Assembly: GCA_964475165.1 (NCBI GenBank) | Contig: CAYYVN010000002.1 | Coordinates: 130,637 to 194,636, forward strand | Source: CAYUHK01 sp964475165 | Lineage (GTDB): Bacteria > Verrucomicrobiota > Kiritimatiellia > JAAZAB01 | DNA: 64,000 nt | Reading direction: 5' to 3' | Shown here: in pieces, positions 1-7,885 of the stretch | Layout of the letters: every line of letters begins with the position of its first letter | How positions within the stretch are numbered: position 1 is the stretch's first letter | Made by a program: the position numbers and the translations under genes | The notes under the pieces: generated by a model | What the model saw: only the letters and a program-made list of their open reading frames with translations | Told to the model about the DNA's origin: nothing | The model's database searches: none

Positions 1-319
1 GAATCTTATAAGTGGCCGCCAAAGCTTCATTCTGTTTTTTCAGAGCAGCGGGTTGCTCGCTCTGATGAGGGAAATCAGCGCAGAATAGCACCAGATTTTC
101 TTGTGCATATTTCAGAAATGCCGGTTGTGCCAAAACCTCTTTATCCAACCGGATGCACCAAGTGCACCAGTCTGATCCTGAAAAATTAGCTAAGATCAAG
201 CGCTGTTGGGCGCTGGCTTCCGTTTGGGCTTGGGCAAAGTCGGTCAACCAAGCTTCAGCCTTGGCAGTGGCGGCGAGCACTCCTAAGCCCAAGATCATTG
301 TCAGGGCAAGATGTTTCAT
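1..319 (-). CDS. Exported thioredoxin-fold protein, partial (C-terminus beyond window)
   Basis: The gene runs off the left edge, so only the first 106 residues are visible. It starts at ATG 319 with a typical signal peptide: a short basic start, a hydrophobic core, and a likely cut near AKA-EA at residue 21. A WCTWC motif at residues 51-55 gives a CxxC redox pair in the position used by Thioredoxin_7/DUF255-like proteins. It probably acts as an envelope disulfide reductase or thioredoxin-like protein. The substrate cannot be told. I am confident of the fold class but not of the role. Confidence 0.75.
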   Translation of the reverse strand, partial: MKHLALTMILGLGVLAATAKAEAWLTDFAQAQTEASAQQRLILANFSGSDWCTWCIRLDKEVLAQPAFLKYAQENLVLFCADFPHQSEQPAALKKQNEALAATYKI

Positions 320-656
320 GGTTTTACTCCTTGGCTCAACAGGCATGCCTGGGGGCCCTTATAGGGGGAGCGGCCACTTCAACCAGGGCCTACTAACTGT
401 AAAAACATTATCTTATGCCTTTTGAGGGGCCTGTCAACTTTTTCTGGATAAGGAAAAAGGCGCTCGGCGTTCTTTTTTCAGCTTGCAGATCTGGGGCGTG
501 TGGATAAGATAATTCATTGATTGGGTGTGGAATAATGAAGTTCGGCCAGCACAGGATCGGCGTTGGTCAGCCCTCGTTCAAGGATTGTTTTTGACAAGCC
601 AGCCGGCCTAGTTTAGGGTGACTTGCTGGCGCTCGATTGGTGCAGCAAATCATGGC
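320..656. other. Intergenic region without a gene
   Basis: This 337-base stretch separates the leftward thioredoxin-like gene from tRNA-Lys. I see no coding frame with a ribosome-binding site. Its only recognisable content is the candidate promoter at 591-619. Confidence 0.6.
591..619 (+). promoter_or_regulatory. Candidate sigma70-type promoter for tRNA-Lys
   Basis: A perfect -35 box TTGACA (591-596) is followed after 17 bases by TAGGGT (614-619). Transcription would start near 626, about 30 bases before the tRNA. The -10 box is a weak match. Confidence 0.45.
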
Positions 657-732
657 GGGCCGGTAGCTCAGTCGGTAGAGCACGGCACTTTTAATGCTGG
701 GGTCGCGGGTTCGAATCCCGCCCGGCTCACCA
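657..732 (+). tRNA. tRNA-Lys (anticodon TTT), CCA encoded
   Basis: It folds as a full cloverleaf. The acceptor arm GGGCCGG pairs with CCGGCTC with one G-U pair. The D arm contains AGCTCAGTCGGTAGAGC, the anticodon loop is CTTTTAA, and the T arm is GCGGG-TTCGAAT-CCCGC. The discriminator is A729 and the CCA at 730-732 is encoded in the DNA. It lies 29 bases before the acyltransferase start, so the two may share a transcript. Confidence 0.97.
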
Positions 733-761
733 TGTTTTGATTGTACGGGCATTCCCAGCGC

Positions 762-1709
762 ATGAAGCTTCTCAAAAAAATACGCTTGGCGTGCGAAACC
801 TTCCTGGTGCGCTTGGGGCTGGCGGTTATTCCGCGCCTGCCACGCCAGCTGGTATTGGGGTTGGCTGCCGGCGCCGGAATGGCCGGGTATTGCTTGGCCT
901 GTCAGTCGCGCCGCGTGGCCCTGGCCAATCTGGATATAGCATTCCAGGATAAGCTCTCGGCGCGGGCTAAGCAGCGTATCGCTCGCCAGGCCTTCGGAAC
1001 CATGGCGCGCACGGTCCTGGATATGTTCTGGTTCAGCCGGCATACTCAAGAACGCCTGGCCCGTTATGTCTCCTTTGATGCCGCGGAAATCAAGCGTGCC
1101 ATTTATCATCAGCCGATGATCGGTTTAACGGCTCATTTTGGCAGCTGGGAACTGCTTTCGCGCTGGCTGGTGGCGCAGGGCTATGCGCATGCGGTTGTCG
1201 CTGCGCCCCTGATCAACCCTGAAGTGGAGCGCTTGTTTCATCATTCGCGGATATCCAGCGGTATGGAGATCCTAGCGCAAACCGGCGCGGTCCGCGGACT
1301 ATTGAAAGCGCTTCGCAATAAAAAGCATATAGCCTTGGCAGTGGACCAAAATGTGAAGCCGGAAGCCGGTGGGGTTTTTGTTAACTTTTTTGGATTGCCC
1401 ATTCCCATGTCTGGTATGCCGGCCCGCTTGGCCCTGCGGACCGGCACACCGCTGGTGGTCTTATTTTGTGGCGCCGCTCCCGGTGGCACCTATCATGTTT
1501 ATGGCCTGCCTCCCTTGCAGCCCACCGGGGCTCTCGATGCCGCAAATATCCAGTGTCTCACGCAGCAAATCGCGGATCTCTTCCAGCAGGAAATTAAAAA
1601 GCAGCCCGAGCAATGGTTGTGGATGTATAAACGCTGGAAACATATTCCACCCAGCATGCCCCGCGCCGCCTATCCTTTTTATGCCAAGCAGCTTCTCAAA
1701 GGCAGCTGA
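762..1709 (+). CDS. LpxL/HtrB-type lysophospholipid acyltransferase
   Basis: This 315-residue protein belongs to the lipid A late acyltransferase family, which moves a fatty acyl chain from acyl-ACP to a Kdo-lipid A or similar lipid at the inner membrane. The catalytic HX4E motif is HFGSWE at residues 125-130. The C-terminal MYKRWK motif is also typical. A basic, hydrophobic N-terminus would anchor it in the membrane. I chose ATG 762 because the longer reading (TTG 741) starts only nine bases after tRNA-Lys. A second family member is cut by the right edge of the window (63520 onward). The acceptor lipid is not determined by sequence. Confidence 0.88.
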   Translation: MKLLKKIRLACETFLVRLGLAVIPRLPRQLVLGLAAGAGMAGYCLACQSRRVALANLDIAFQDKLSARAKQRIARQAFGTMARTVLDMFWFSRHTQERLARYVSFDAAEIKRAIYHQPMIGLTAHFGSWELLSRWLVAQGYAHAVVAAPLINPEVERLFHHSRISSGMEILAQTGAVRGLLKALRNKKHIALAVDQNVKPEAGGVFVNFFGLPIPMSGMPARLALRTGTPLVVLFCGAAPGGTYHVYGLPPLQPTGALDAANIQCLTQQIADLFQQEIKKQPEQWLWMYKRWKHIPPSMPRAAYPFYAKQLLKGS

Positions 1710-1717
1710 GCACCAGC

Positions 1718-2479
1718 TTAATCCGGGCGGGGCTCCGCTAGCCGGTCGGGTGGCGGGCTGTGCCGGGCGCACCACAGTGTTTGGCGCGCAATACCCATCA
1801 GGATACGGACATCATCCTCGGTCAGGCCTTCCCGGGAAAAGATACGCCGCACTCCCAGCATCATATGCTGAGCTTTATCGGCGGACATGAACCCGATGGC
1901 CAGTAGGGCTTGTTCCCACATGGCGAACATACGCTCCTTGGTGGCCGCAGAAGCGGCCACGGATTTTTCACGCGCTGGTTCAAAAACACCGCTGGCAATG
2001 AAGATTTCGTAGGCACAAATGATGACCGCCTGCGAGAGGTTCAGAGAGCGATAGCTGTTGGCGGAGGGGATTTGAATCAGATTGGTACATAATTCCAGCT
2101 CAGCATTGCTCAAACCGTTATCTTCGGGGCCGAAAACCAGAGCCACCTTGTCGTGATGCGCGGCAGCCAGGATGCGCGCGGCCCAGGCGCGTGGCGCTCG
2201 CGCATGTTGACGGTACAGCCCCAGCCGCGCAGTAGCGCCAAGCACCATGGAGCAATCGCTGATGGCCTCTGCCAGAGAGGGCGCATCATGGCGCCGTGCC
2301 AGAATGGCCCCGGCCCCACAAGCCATTTTGCGGGCTTCCTGAAGATCTAGATCCGCGGTCGCGCCGGCCAAGGCCAAATCCACCAGGCCCATATTGGCCA
2401 TCGCCCGACAGACGGCCCCCACATTACCGCCGTAAATAGGCCGTACCAGCACAATGCGTATGTTTTCGAGGAGCGACAT
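1718..2479 (-). CDS. trmJ: tRNA (cytidine/uridine-2'-O-)-methyltransferase TrmJ-like
   Basis: This is a 253-residue SPOUT-fold RNA methyltransferase. The N-terminus carries VRPIYGGNVGAVCRAMANMG, the usual TrmH/TrmJ first motif. The knot motifs follow: VFGPEDNGLS near residue 120 and IPSANSYRSLNLSQAV near residue 140. These match TrmJ, which methylates the ribose at position 32 of tRNA. The C-terminal helical part resembles TrmJ rather than TrmL. I start at ATG 2479, preceded by GGTGGA; a TTG twelve bases upstream is less likely. It converges on the acyltransferase with an eight-base gap. Confidence 0.85.
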   Translation of the reverse strand: MSLLENIRIVLVRPIYGGNVGAVCRAMANMGLVDLALAGATADLDLQEARKMACGAGAILARRHDAPSLAEAISDCSMVLGATARLGLYRQHARAPRAWAARILAAAHHDKVALVFGPEDNGLSNAELELCTNLIQIPSANSYRSLNLSQAVIICAYEIFIASGVFEPAREKSVAASAATKERMFAMWEQALLAIGFMSADKAQHMMLGVRRIFSREGLTEDDVRILMGIARQTLWCARHSPPPDRLAEPRPD

Positions 2480-2513
2480 AAGTCCACCCAAAGAGAGCCT
2501 TTGTTCAGGCGGT

Positions 2514-2537
2514 CGCTCGGCCGCGTACAGCCGAGCG
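2514..2537. repeat. Short perfect inverted repeat between two leftward genes
   Basis: CGCTCGG (2514-2520) and CCGAGCG (2531-2537) form a perfect 7-bp stem with a ten-base loop in the gap between the isochorismatase-like gene and trmJ. No T-run follows on either strand, so this is not a classical terminator. It may stabilise or separate the two transcripts. Confidence 0.4.
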
Positions 2538-2541
2538 CTTG

Positions 2542-3081
2542 CTATTTGATCAGGGTGAGAATGGATTTAAATTCCGGGCCGGCCGATGTTTCCAGCAGTT
2601 CGAAGATACAGCTTTCCACGCTGGAAAGGCAACCACCGATCTGCTGTATGCGTTTCAGCCCGATGCTCTTATTGGCTGCGGTTCGGGCAGAGATAGCATC
2701 GACTACCGCTTGGACCTGGTAGCCACGCGCTATTAAATCGGCCGCGGTTTGGAGCACACACACATGGGCTTCGATGCCGCAGATGATAATTTGATGCCGC
2801 TGGAGCGCTGTCAGCGCTGTCATAAAACGAGGTTCCCGACAACAACTGAAGGTGCGCTTGCTGATGATGAGCTGCTCGGGCAGGAGGGCTTTCAGCGCTG
2901 GCACCGTGGGGCCGAGGCCTTGCGGATATTGTTCCGAGGCCAGAACAGGGATCTCCAGGATACGGGCCGCTTCCAGCAGCGCCTGGCTGTGATCCGCCAG
3001 CGCCTGCGCATCCGGCATCCGCGCCAGCAAACGTTCTTGCAGGTCAATGATGATTAGCGCAGTTTGTGATCTTTGAAACAT
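2542..3081 (-). CDS. Isochorismatase-family cysteine hydrolase
   Basis: The 179-residue protein has the family's catalytic triad in order: Asp13 in IIDLQER, Lys75 in ISKRTF, and Cys108 in GIEAHVCV. The family hydrolyses amide or vinyl ether bonds, for example in nicotinamidase, YcaC and ISOC1-like enzymes. This one is short and most like the ISOC1/YcaC group, so no substrate can be named. ATG 3081 is preceded by an excellent AGGAGG. A longer reading that begins upstream of this site is not supported. Confidence 0.85.
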   Translation of the reverse strand: MFQRSQTALIIIDLQERLLARMPDAQALADHSQALLEAARILEIPVLASEQYPQGLGPTVPALKALLPEQLIISKRTFSCCREPRFMTALTALQRHQIIICGIEAHVCVLQTAADLIARGYQVQAVVDAISARTAANKSIGLKRIQQIGGCLSSVESCIFELLETSAGPEFKSILTLIK

Positions 3082-3143
3082 GGCGCCTCCTTTTTGTGAA
3101 GAGGGGCTTGGGCTGGCCAAAATAGCTCTTGGACCCGGCCCGG

Positions 3144-3173
3144 TTGAGATTGCTTTACCTGCTCGGATATGAT
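3144..3173 (+). promoter_or_regulatory. Candidate promoter for ktrBA
   Basis: TTGAGA (3144-3149), an 18-base spacer and TATGAT (3168-3173) make a good sigma70-like promoter. Its -10 box covers the first in-frame ATG of ktrB (3169). A transcript starting near 3180 would therefore use the next ATG, at 3229. Confidence 0.55.
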
Positions 3174-3228
3174 TTACTTTCCAGACGCCATCCCTAGGTC
3201 GTCATCGAACCAGTCGGATGCAAGCATT

Positions 3229-4605
3229 ATGCCTAATCGGCGCCGAGAGGAAAGAACAAATCCAACCGGATTCATTTTAGGGCTAGTGGTCCTCATTATT
3301 CTGGCGGGCGCCCTGCTGCTGATGCTGCCCTGGGCCAGTTCCACAGGACGCGGGACCCCGCCCTTAACCGCTTTATTCATGGCCACCAGCGCCATCTGCG
3401 TTACCGGCCATAGCCTCGTAGATGTGAGCTCCTATTTTTCTCTATATGGCCAAGTGGTGCTCCTGATTTTATGCCAGGTGGGCGGCCTGGGATTTATGAC
3501 CATGGCCACTTTCTTCTTAAGCATAGCCGGCCGGCGCTTGAGCTTACAAAACGAGATGTTCATGATGGAATCGTTACGCATAGGAGAGACCAATGAACTC
3601 CAGCCCCTTTTACGGCAAGCGGTGATCTTGACCTTTCTGGCCGAAGGCCTGGGGACGCTGATCATCACCTTGCGCCTCATGACCGGGCATGGGCTGGCCG
3701 GGGTGCCGGCCCTCTATCAGGGGCTCTTTCATGCCGTCAGCGCTTTTTGTAATGCCGGATTTACCTTGTATCCCGACAGTCTGATCATCTGGCGTGAGGA
3801 TAAAATCATCCTACTGACGCTGGTATCTTTGATGGTTTTGGGCGGCTTGGGCTTCCTGGTGATTCGTGACTGCGGGCGGGGTTGGTTTTGGAGGCGCAAA
3901 CGCTTGTCGCGCGGCCGCCTCTCCTTGCATTCTCGAGTGGTGCTTTATGCTACGGCAGCTCTGCTTATCGGCGGCGGCCTTCTGTTGGCGGCCTTGGAAT
4001 GGCATAAGACCCTGGCCGATCTCAGCCTGGGTGATCGTCTGACCTGTGCGCTCTTTCAATCGGCCGCCACCCGCACGGCCGGCTTTGATGTAGTGGGGAT
4101 GGCGCACACCCATGAAGCCACTCGCCTCGTGATTATGAATCTCATGTTCATTGGAGGTTCACCCGGGTCGGTGACCGGCGGCATTAAGACGACCACCTTC
4201 GTCATTTTATTATGTGCCATGCTGGCCATGCTACGCGGTCGGCAGCAGACCACTTTATGGGGGCGGAGCATCGCCGTACCGCTGGTGGAAAAAGCGCTGG
4301 CCATCTTTCTTTTAGGGGTCATGATGATCGTAGCCATCTATGGCTTACTGTTAGTGACTGAAGCGCAAAGCATTATTCATCAGCAATTTACAGCTAGTGG
4401 TTTGCTCTTTGAAGTGGTCGCTACTTTTGGCACGGTGGGGCTCACCACCGAGATCTTGCCGGCATTGACTCCGCTCGGTAAATCGATAATCATTTTGGGC
4501 ATGTTTATCGGGCGCTACGGGCCGTTGACCATAGCGCTGCTGGTGGGCAGCAAGGAAACACGCCAGCTCTTGCGATATCCAGCAGAGGATATCATGGTGG
4601 GCTGA
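3229..4605 (+). CDS. ktrB: Potassium channel-transporter subunit KtrB (TrkH family)
   Basis: This 458-residue inner-membrane protein takes up K+, often together with Na+. It shows the four pore repeats of the TrkH/KtrB superfamily with their selectivity-filter glycines: SAICVTGHSLVD, SAFCNAGFTLYP, AATRTAGFDVVG and ATFGTVGLTTE. Hydrophobic segments flank each one. Its length fits KtrB rather than the longer proteobacterial TrkH. The start at 3229 is inferred from a promoter whose -10 box overlaps the earlier ATG at 3169; the longer form has 20 more residues. It is followed after 18 bases by its regulatory partner, ktrA. Confidence 0.9.
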   Translation: MPNRRREERTNPTGFILGLVVLIILAGALLLMLPWASSTGRGTPPLTALFMATSAICVTGHSLVDVSSYFSLYGQVVLLILCQVGGLGFMTMATFFLSIAGRRLSLQNEMFMMESLRIGETNELQPLLRQAVILTFLAEGLGTLIITLRLMTGHGLAGVPALYQGLFHAVSAFCNAGFTLYPDSLIIWREDKIILLTLVSLMVLGGLGFLVIRDCGRGWFWRRKRLSRGRLSLHSRVVLYATAALLIGGGLLLAALEWHKTLADLSLGDRLTCALFQSAATRTAGFDVVGMAHTHEATRLVIMNLMFIGGSPGSVTGGIKTTTFVILLCAMLAMLRGRQQTTLWGRSIAVPLVEKALAIFLLGVMMIVAIYGLLLVTEAQSIIHQQFTASGLLFEVVATFGTVGLTTEILPALTPLGKSIIILGMFIGRYGPLTIALLVGSKETRQLLRYPAEDIMVG

Positions 4606-4623
4606 GCGCACGGGAGGGCTGAC

Positions 4624-5295
4624 ATGCGGCGGATCGGCATTATTGGCGGGGGGCAATTTGGCTATAGCCTGGCCCAGGCGTTGATCGAGCGCGGGGTGGA
4701 AGTGCTGGCTTTGGACCGCGATCGGAATGTGGTCGATCGTCTGGCCGGCATTGTGGCCAAGGCCATGGAAGGTGATGCTACCGAAGAGGGCACTTTGGAG
4801 GCGGCTGGCTTCTTGGATTGCGATATCGTGGTGGTGGCTATCAGCTCCAATATGGAAAGCAGTATCCTGACGACTTTATCGCTCAAGGAAATGAAGATCA
4901 AGTGTGTCGTGGCCAAAGCCGCCAGCGAGATGCATGGCAAGGTTCTCAGCCGTGTCGGTGCCGATCGCGTCATTTATCCCGACCGCGATATGGCCGATCG
5001 TTTGGCGCGGATGTTAATAGCGCCTTCGGTGCTCGATTATGTGGAAGTTTCCGATGGGGTCAGTGTGCTGGAAATTGCGGCCCCCCTGGAATTTGTTGGT
5101 AAAACGCTCCAGGAATCCAAAATCCGCCAAAATTATGGGGTGACCGTGCTGGTGCTGCGGCGCGCTCCCCAGGCCGATGGCAGCCAAGAGACCTTGGTGA
5201 GTCCCAATGCTGAGGATTTGATCGAGTTGGGCGATATCATGGTGGTGTTTGGTGCTGATGAAAAACTCAAAAAACTGGAAAGGGAACTGCCCTAA
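4624..5295 (+). CDS. ktrA: Potassium uptake regulatory subunit KtrA (RCK domain)
   Basis: This 223-residue cytoplasmic protein would form the gating ring under KtrB. An RCK_N Rossmann domain begins with IGIIGGGQFG, a GxGxxG nucleotide loop, followed by an acidic strand end in ALDRD. An RCK_C domain occupies roughly residues 135-220. The family binds ATP/ADP or NAD(H), and some members bind cyclic di-AMP in RCK_C; which applies here is unknown. A GGGAGGG ribosome-binding site precedes ATG 4624. With ktrB it forms a complete two-gene Ktr system. Confidence 0.92.
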   Translation: MRRIGIIGGGQFGYSLAQALIERGVEVLALDRDRNVVDRLAGIVAKAMEGDATEEGTLEAAGFLDCDIVVVAISSNMESSILTTLSLKEMKIKCVVAKAASEMHGKVLSRVGADRVIYPDRDMADRLARMLIAPSVLDYVEVSDGVSVLEIAAPLEFVGKTLQESKIRQNYGVTVLVLRRAPQADGSQETLVSPNAEDLIELGDIMVVFGADEKLKKLERELP

Positions 5296-5472
5296 CCAGC
5301 GCGCGGCAGATTGGATCGTTGCTGCCCGGATGGCCCAAGCAGGGCGGAGATGATAGGGAAGGCCGCTGACGAAACCTGCTCTGGGCAGCTGGCGCGAGCG
5401 CTTAAAAATCATCTCAGCCAGCCGAGCTGCTCATCGGTAAACTCACGGCCTTAGCTGGGGTGCGGGGCCAGT

Positions 5473-6348
5473 TCATTTGATGCTTAGGCGCGTCGCCTTA
5501 AGCAGGACCTGCCATAGTTCCTCAGGCGTTTGGGCAGCAATCAATTTATCCCGAGCATCTTTTTTGATGAAGGTCTGCGTTAACCCAGCCAGGAGCCGCA
5601 AATAGAACACGCTGGCGGCGGTGGGGATCACGATGAAAAAGATGATATGCGTTAAACTCTTATCGGCGGAATCAAATTGAATACCCTTACGACTGATACC
5701 CAAGGCGATGGTCAGCCCGCCCCCTTCCACCCCGCGCACGTGCGGGAAGGCAATCCCATGCTCAACGGCTGTGCTCATGATGGCCTCGCGCTCCAAGGCG
5801 TTATCCACCAGTTTACGGCCATTATCCACGAAGCCCTCGGCTTCCAGCTTCATGGCCAGTTCCTCTATGGCCTGATCGCGTTCGGTGGACTGCAGTTGCG
5901 GAACCATGAGCGATAGCGATGTGAAGCGGGCAATGCCGGCCCGGCGCGGTTCGGAACGTCCCAGCACCTTACGGCTGATGCGTCGCGGCCGCGTTTCCGG
6001 ATAATATAAAATCCGGGCGCAGTTCGTGCATTGATAGAGCTTCTCACCGGCACGTACCGCATAGACCAAGCTGACGGGCAGGGTCAGGCCGCACCCGGAA
6101 CAAATGTTATTGGAAATAGGCACGATAGCCAGGACATCCTTCTTTTCGATGCGCTGGAATAAGGCGCGAGTTTCCTCGGGGATAGATTGACGCAGTAGCT
6201 GAATGGAGTTGTCGAGCTGAGAGAGGTGTTTATCGAAACGAGAGGCTTCTTGTTCCGAACGCACGAGCACTAACTCCTGTAGTTGCACAAGGGTATTGAT
6301 CAGGGGTTGAATAATATTTTTAGCTGGGCTATTAGACTTGGGGTCCAA
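5473..6348 (-). CDS. Fusion of coiled coil, C4 zinc ribbon and PTS EIIA (PtsN-like) domain
   Basis: The 291-residue protein joins three parts. Residues 15-75 look like a helical coiled coil. A zinc ribbon has Cys83-x2-Cys86 and Cys107-x2-Cys110. A type-2 PTS EIIA domain spans about residues 145-288. The EIIA active-site His is His203 in HGIAFPHVRG, so the domain looks able to accept phosphate. No PTS permease gene is nearby, which suggests a regulatory role like that of PtsN. The start is TTG 6348, preceded by GAAAGGA; there is no useful in-frame ATG. The arrangement is unusual and the function is unknown. Confidence 0.8.
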   Translation of the reverse strand: MDPKSNSPAKNIIQPLINTLVQLQELVLVRSEQEASRFDKHLSQLDNSIQLLRQSIPEETRALFQRIEKKDVLAIVPISNNICSGCGLTLPVSLVYAVRAGEKLYQCTNCARILYYPETRPRRISRKVLGRSEPRRAGIARFTSLSLMVPQLQSTERDQAIEELAMKLEAEGFVDNGRKLVDNALEREAIMSTAVEHGIAFPHVRGVEGGGLTIALGISRKGIQFDSADKSLTHIIFFIVIPTAASVFYLRLLAGLTQTFIKKDARDKLIAAQTPEELWQVLLKATRLSIK

Positions 6349-6385
6349 GGTGGTCCTTTCTGTTTGCTAAACAACATATAATAAG

Positions 6386-6458
6386 TGGCGACGCGGGGAG
6401 TCGAACCCCGGACCTAAGGCTTATGAGTCCTCCGCTCTACCAACTGAGCTACATCGCC
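6386..6458 (-). tRNA. tRNA-Met (anticodon CAT), CCA not encoded
   Basis: Read leftward it forms a cloverleaf. The acceptor 5' strand GGCGATG pairs with CGTCGCC, the D arm has AGCTCAGTTGGTAGAGC, the anticodon loop is CTCATAA, and the T arm is CGGGG-TTCGACT-CCCCG. The discriminator is A and the following bases are CTT, so CCA must be added afterwards. CAT may mean elongator Met or lysidine-modified Ile2. Elongator Met is preferred on general form, but this is not certain. Confidence 0.93.
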
Positions 6459-6479
6459 ATTGCTGATGAATCATTGTGA

Positions 6480-6509
6480 ACCATACCGTCTCCATCCCGA
6501 GATTGTCAA
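6480..6509 (-). promoter_or_regulatory. Promoter for tRNA-Met
   Basis: Read leftward, TTGACA (6509-6504) is followed by an 18-base spacer and TATGGT (6485-6480). Transcription would start about 15 bases before the tRNA. This is one of the clearest sigma70-like promoters in the window. Confidence 0.65.
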
Positions 6510-6589
6510 GCTGTGAAGAATATTTTTGGGAATGATGGGCCGCCTGTTAGGGCGACTGAATCTCGGGGGGGGCGGGGGCTGATTCGGTC

Positions 6590-6618
6590 TTGTTTTAGCC
6601 GCTCAAACATGCTATCAT
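6590..6618 (+). promoter_or_regulatory. Promoter for the mini elongation-factor-like gene
   Basis: TTGTTT (6590-6595), a 17-base spacer and TATCAT (6613-6618) sit just upstream of a strong AGAGGAGG ribosome-binding site and ATG 6645. It is divergent from the tRNA-Met promoter. Confidence 0.55.
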
Positions 6619-6644
6619 CCGACTACAACAAGAGGAGGTGTGCT

Positions 6645-6902
6645 ATGCCAGAAGTTGAAATCGGACATATTACTCACTATTTTGGCAATATCGGGGTGGC
6701 GGCCATTCAGCTGACCGGCGGGGATTTAGCCTTGGGCGATACCCTGCACATCAAGGGGCATACCAGCGATTTCTCCTGCCAGGTGGATACGATGGAGATA
6801 GATCGTCAAGGCGTATCCCTGGCCAAACAGGGCGCTGAAGTGGGCCTCAAAGTACCGCAACCCGTCCGCACGCATGATCGTGTCTTCAAAGTAATAGCTT
6901 GA
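6645..6902 (+). CDS. Small translation elongation factor-like protein (EF-Tu domain 2 fold)
   Basis: This 85-residue protein looks like a stand-alone beta barrel of the EF-Tu domain 2 type. It has an IGHITHYFGNIGVAAI strand pair, a GDTLHIKG turn and a C-terminal VRTHDRVFKV strand, as in the domain that follows the GTPase domain in elongation factors. It has no GTP-binding motifs. Short proteins of this type are annotated in many anaerobes as translation elongation factor-like, with no established role. The start is fixed by AGAGGAGG; the longer upstream reading in this frame is not supported. Confidence 0.75.
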   Translation: MPEVEIGHITHYFGNIGVAAIQLTGGDLALGDTLHIKGHTSDFSCQVDTMEIDRQGVSLAKQGAEVGLKVPQPVRTHDRVFKVIA

Positions 6903-6921
6903 CCGGCTTGGGCTGCTTTTT

Positions 6922-7539
6922 TCAAGCATCTCTCGTGCCAGGGCTTGTTGAGGGCTGGCGGCGGTTGCGTCCTTTTCCCTCTGCGGCTGGCCGAGGGTCT
7001 TGTGGAGCTTTGGGCCAGTCCAGCGGCTGCACTGCCTGGCGGATAGCCGCGGCTGCTTGTTGGGCGGCTTTCTGGATAGCTGGGCTGGGCGGCAACCCAA
7101 AATCTATGCGGCCGGGTTGCAGGCCCAGAATGATCACGCATGCCTTCAAGGAACGCTTCAAATAATCGGCCATGATGCTCAGTGGCAGGGCATGCGTGGC
7201 GAAGGATAGTCCGCAGATATCTTGGGGCGCAATCAGTTTCAGGGTTCCGGGCGGGAGACTCAAATCGGCGGCATCCACCAAGAGGATGTGCGAAGGCTGG
7301 AAGCGTCGGATTTCACCGGTCAGGTTTTCTGGAGCGGTGCCGCCTTCCCAGAGGCGGATGGTGGCTGGCCAGGGGCGTCGCGCGGTGGCGCGCAGGGCGC
7401 GAATCACCAACAGGCCGGCGGCATCATCGCCGCGCAGGTCGGAGCCGATCCCGATCACGGCGATGCTACGCGCTTGTTGTAGACTGGCTTTGAGGAGCCG
7501 CGTCAGTTGTTGGCGGCGGTGAGGGCGGCGGTTCGGCAT
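6922..7539 (-). CDS. Hydrogenase maturation protease (HycI/HyaD family)
   Basis: The 205-residue protein matches the peptidases that cut the C-terminal tail of [NiFe] hydrogenase large subunits after nickel insertion. The N-terminal GIGSDLRGDDAAG motif carries the first metal-binding Asp. A second Asp lies in LLVDAADL and a His in THALPLS. AAGGTGG precedes ATG 7539. It is the last gene of the hydrogenase operon and overlaps the ferredoxin-like subunit by 74 bases. The large subunit upstream has a tail for it to cut. The proline- and alanine-rich last 25 residues look disordered. Confidence 0.88.
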   Translation of the reverse strand: MPNRRPHRRQQLTRLLKASLQQARSIAVIGIGSDLRGDDAAGLLVIRALRATARRPWPATIRLWEGGTAPENLTGEIRRFQPSHILLVDAADLSLPPGTLKLIAPQDICGLSFATHALPLSIMADYLKRSLKACVIILGLQPGRIDFGLPPSPAIQKAAQQAAAAIRQAVQPLDWPKAPQDPRPAAEGKGRNRRQPSTSPGTRDA

Positions 7540-7885
7540 GGAAGACCACCTTTAGTTTATCGCGTTGCAGTTGCGCCAATTCGTAATGGGCAGTTGGTTC
7601 CAGCGCCTGCTTGGGGCAGCTATCGACGCATTGAGCGCAATAGATGCACTGATCCAGATCGAATTTGGCCTGGAAGCGTTTAGCGCCCACCTGGGTAATG
7701 GTGATACAGTTCGTAGGGCAATCGCGCATGCATAGTTTGCAGCCGATGCATTTGGCGGCGCTGAATTTGATTTGGCCCCGGAAACGGTCGGGCAGGTGGG
7801 TTGGGGTACGTGGATAGAGAATGGTGGCCGGTTTCTGAAATATGGCCGCCAACACTTCTCGCACCATTTTGCCTGGTTTAATCAT
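7466..7885 (-). CDS. Hydrogenase 2x[4Fe-4S] ferredoxin-like subunit (NuoI-like)
   Basis: This 139-residue electron-transfer subunit has two complete [4Fe-4S] motifs: Cys46-49-52 with Cys56, and Cys80-83-86 with Cys90, each ending in CP. It corresponds to NuoI of complex I and to MbhN/EchF of energy-converting hydrogenases, and would carry electrons from ferredoxin to the small subunit. The last 25 residues are rich in Pro, Ser and Thr, lie in the overlap with the protease gene, and are probably flexible. Its ATG overlaps the stop of the NuoH-like gene by four bases. Confidence 0.9.
   Translation of the reverse strand: MIKPGKMVREVLAAIFQKPATILYPRTPTHLPDRFRGQIKFSAAKCIGCKLCMRDCPTNCITITQVGAKRFQAKFDLDQCIYCAQCVDSCPKQALEPTAHYELAQLQRDKLKVVFHAEPPPSPPPTTDAAPQSQSTTSA

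Noticed and set aside
567..1109. 180-residue leftward open frame containing a peptide typical of translated tRNA
   Set aside because: It reads antisense across tRNA-Lys and the acyltransferase gene; its middle is the common conceptual translation of a tRNA. No ribosome-binding site.
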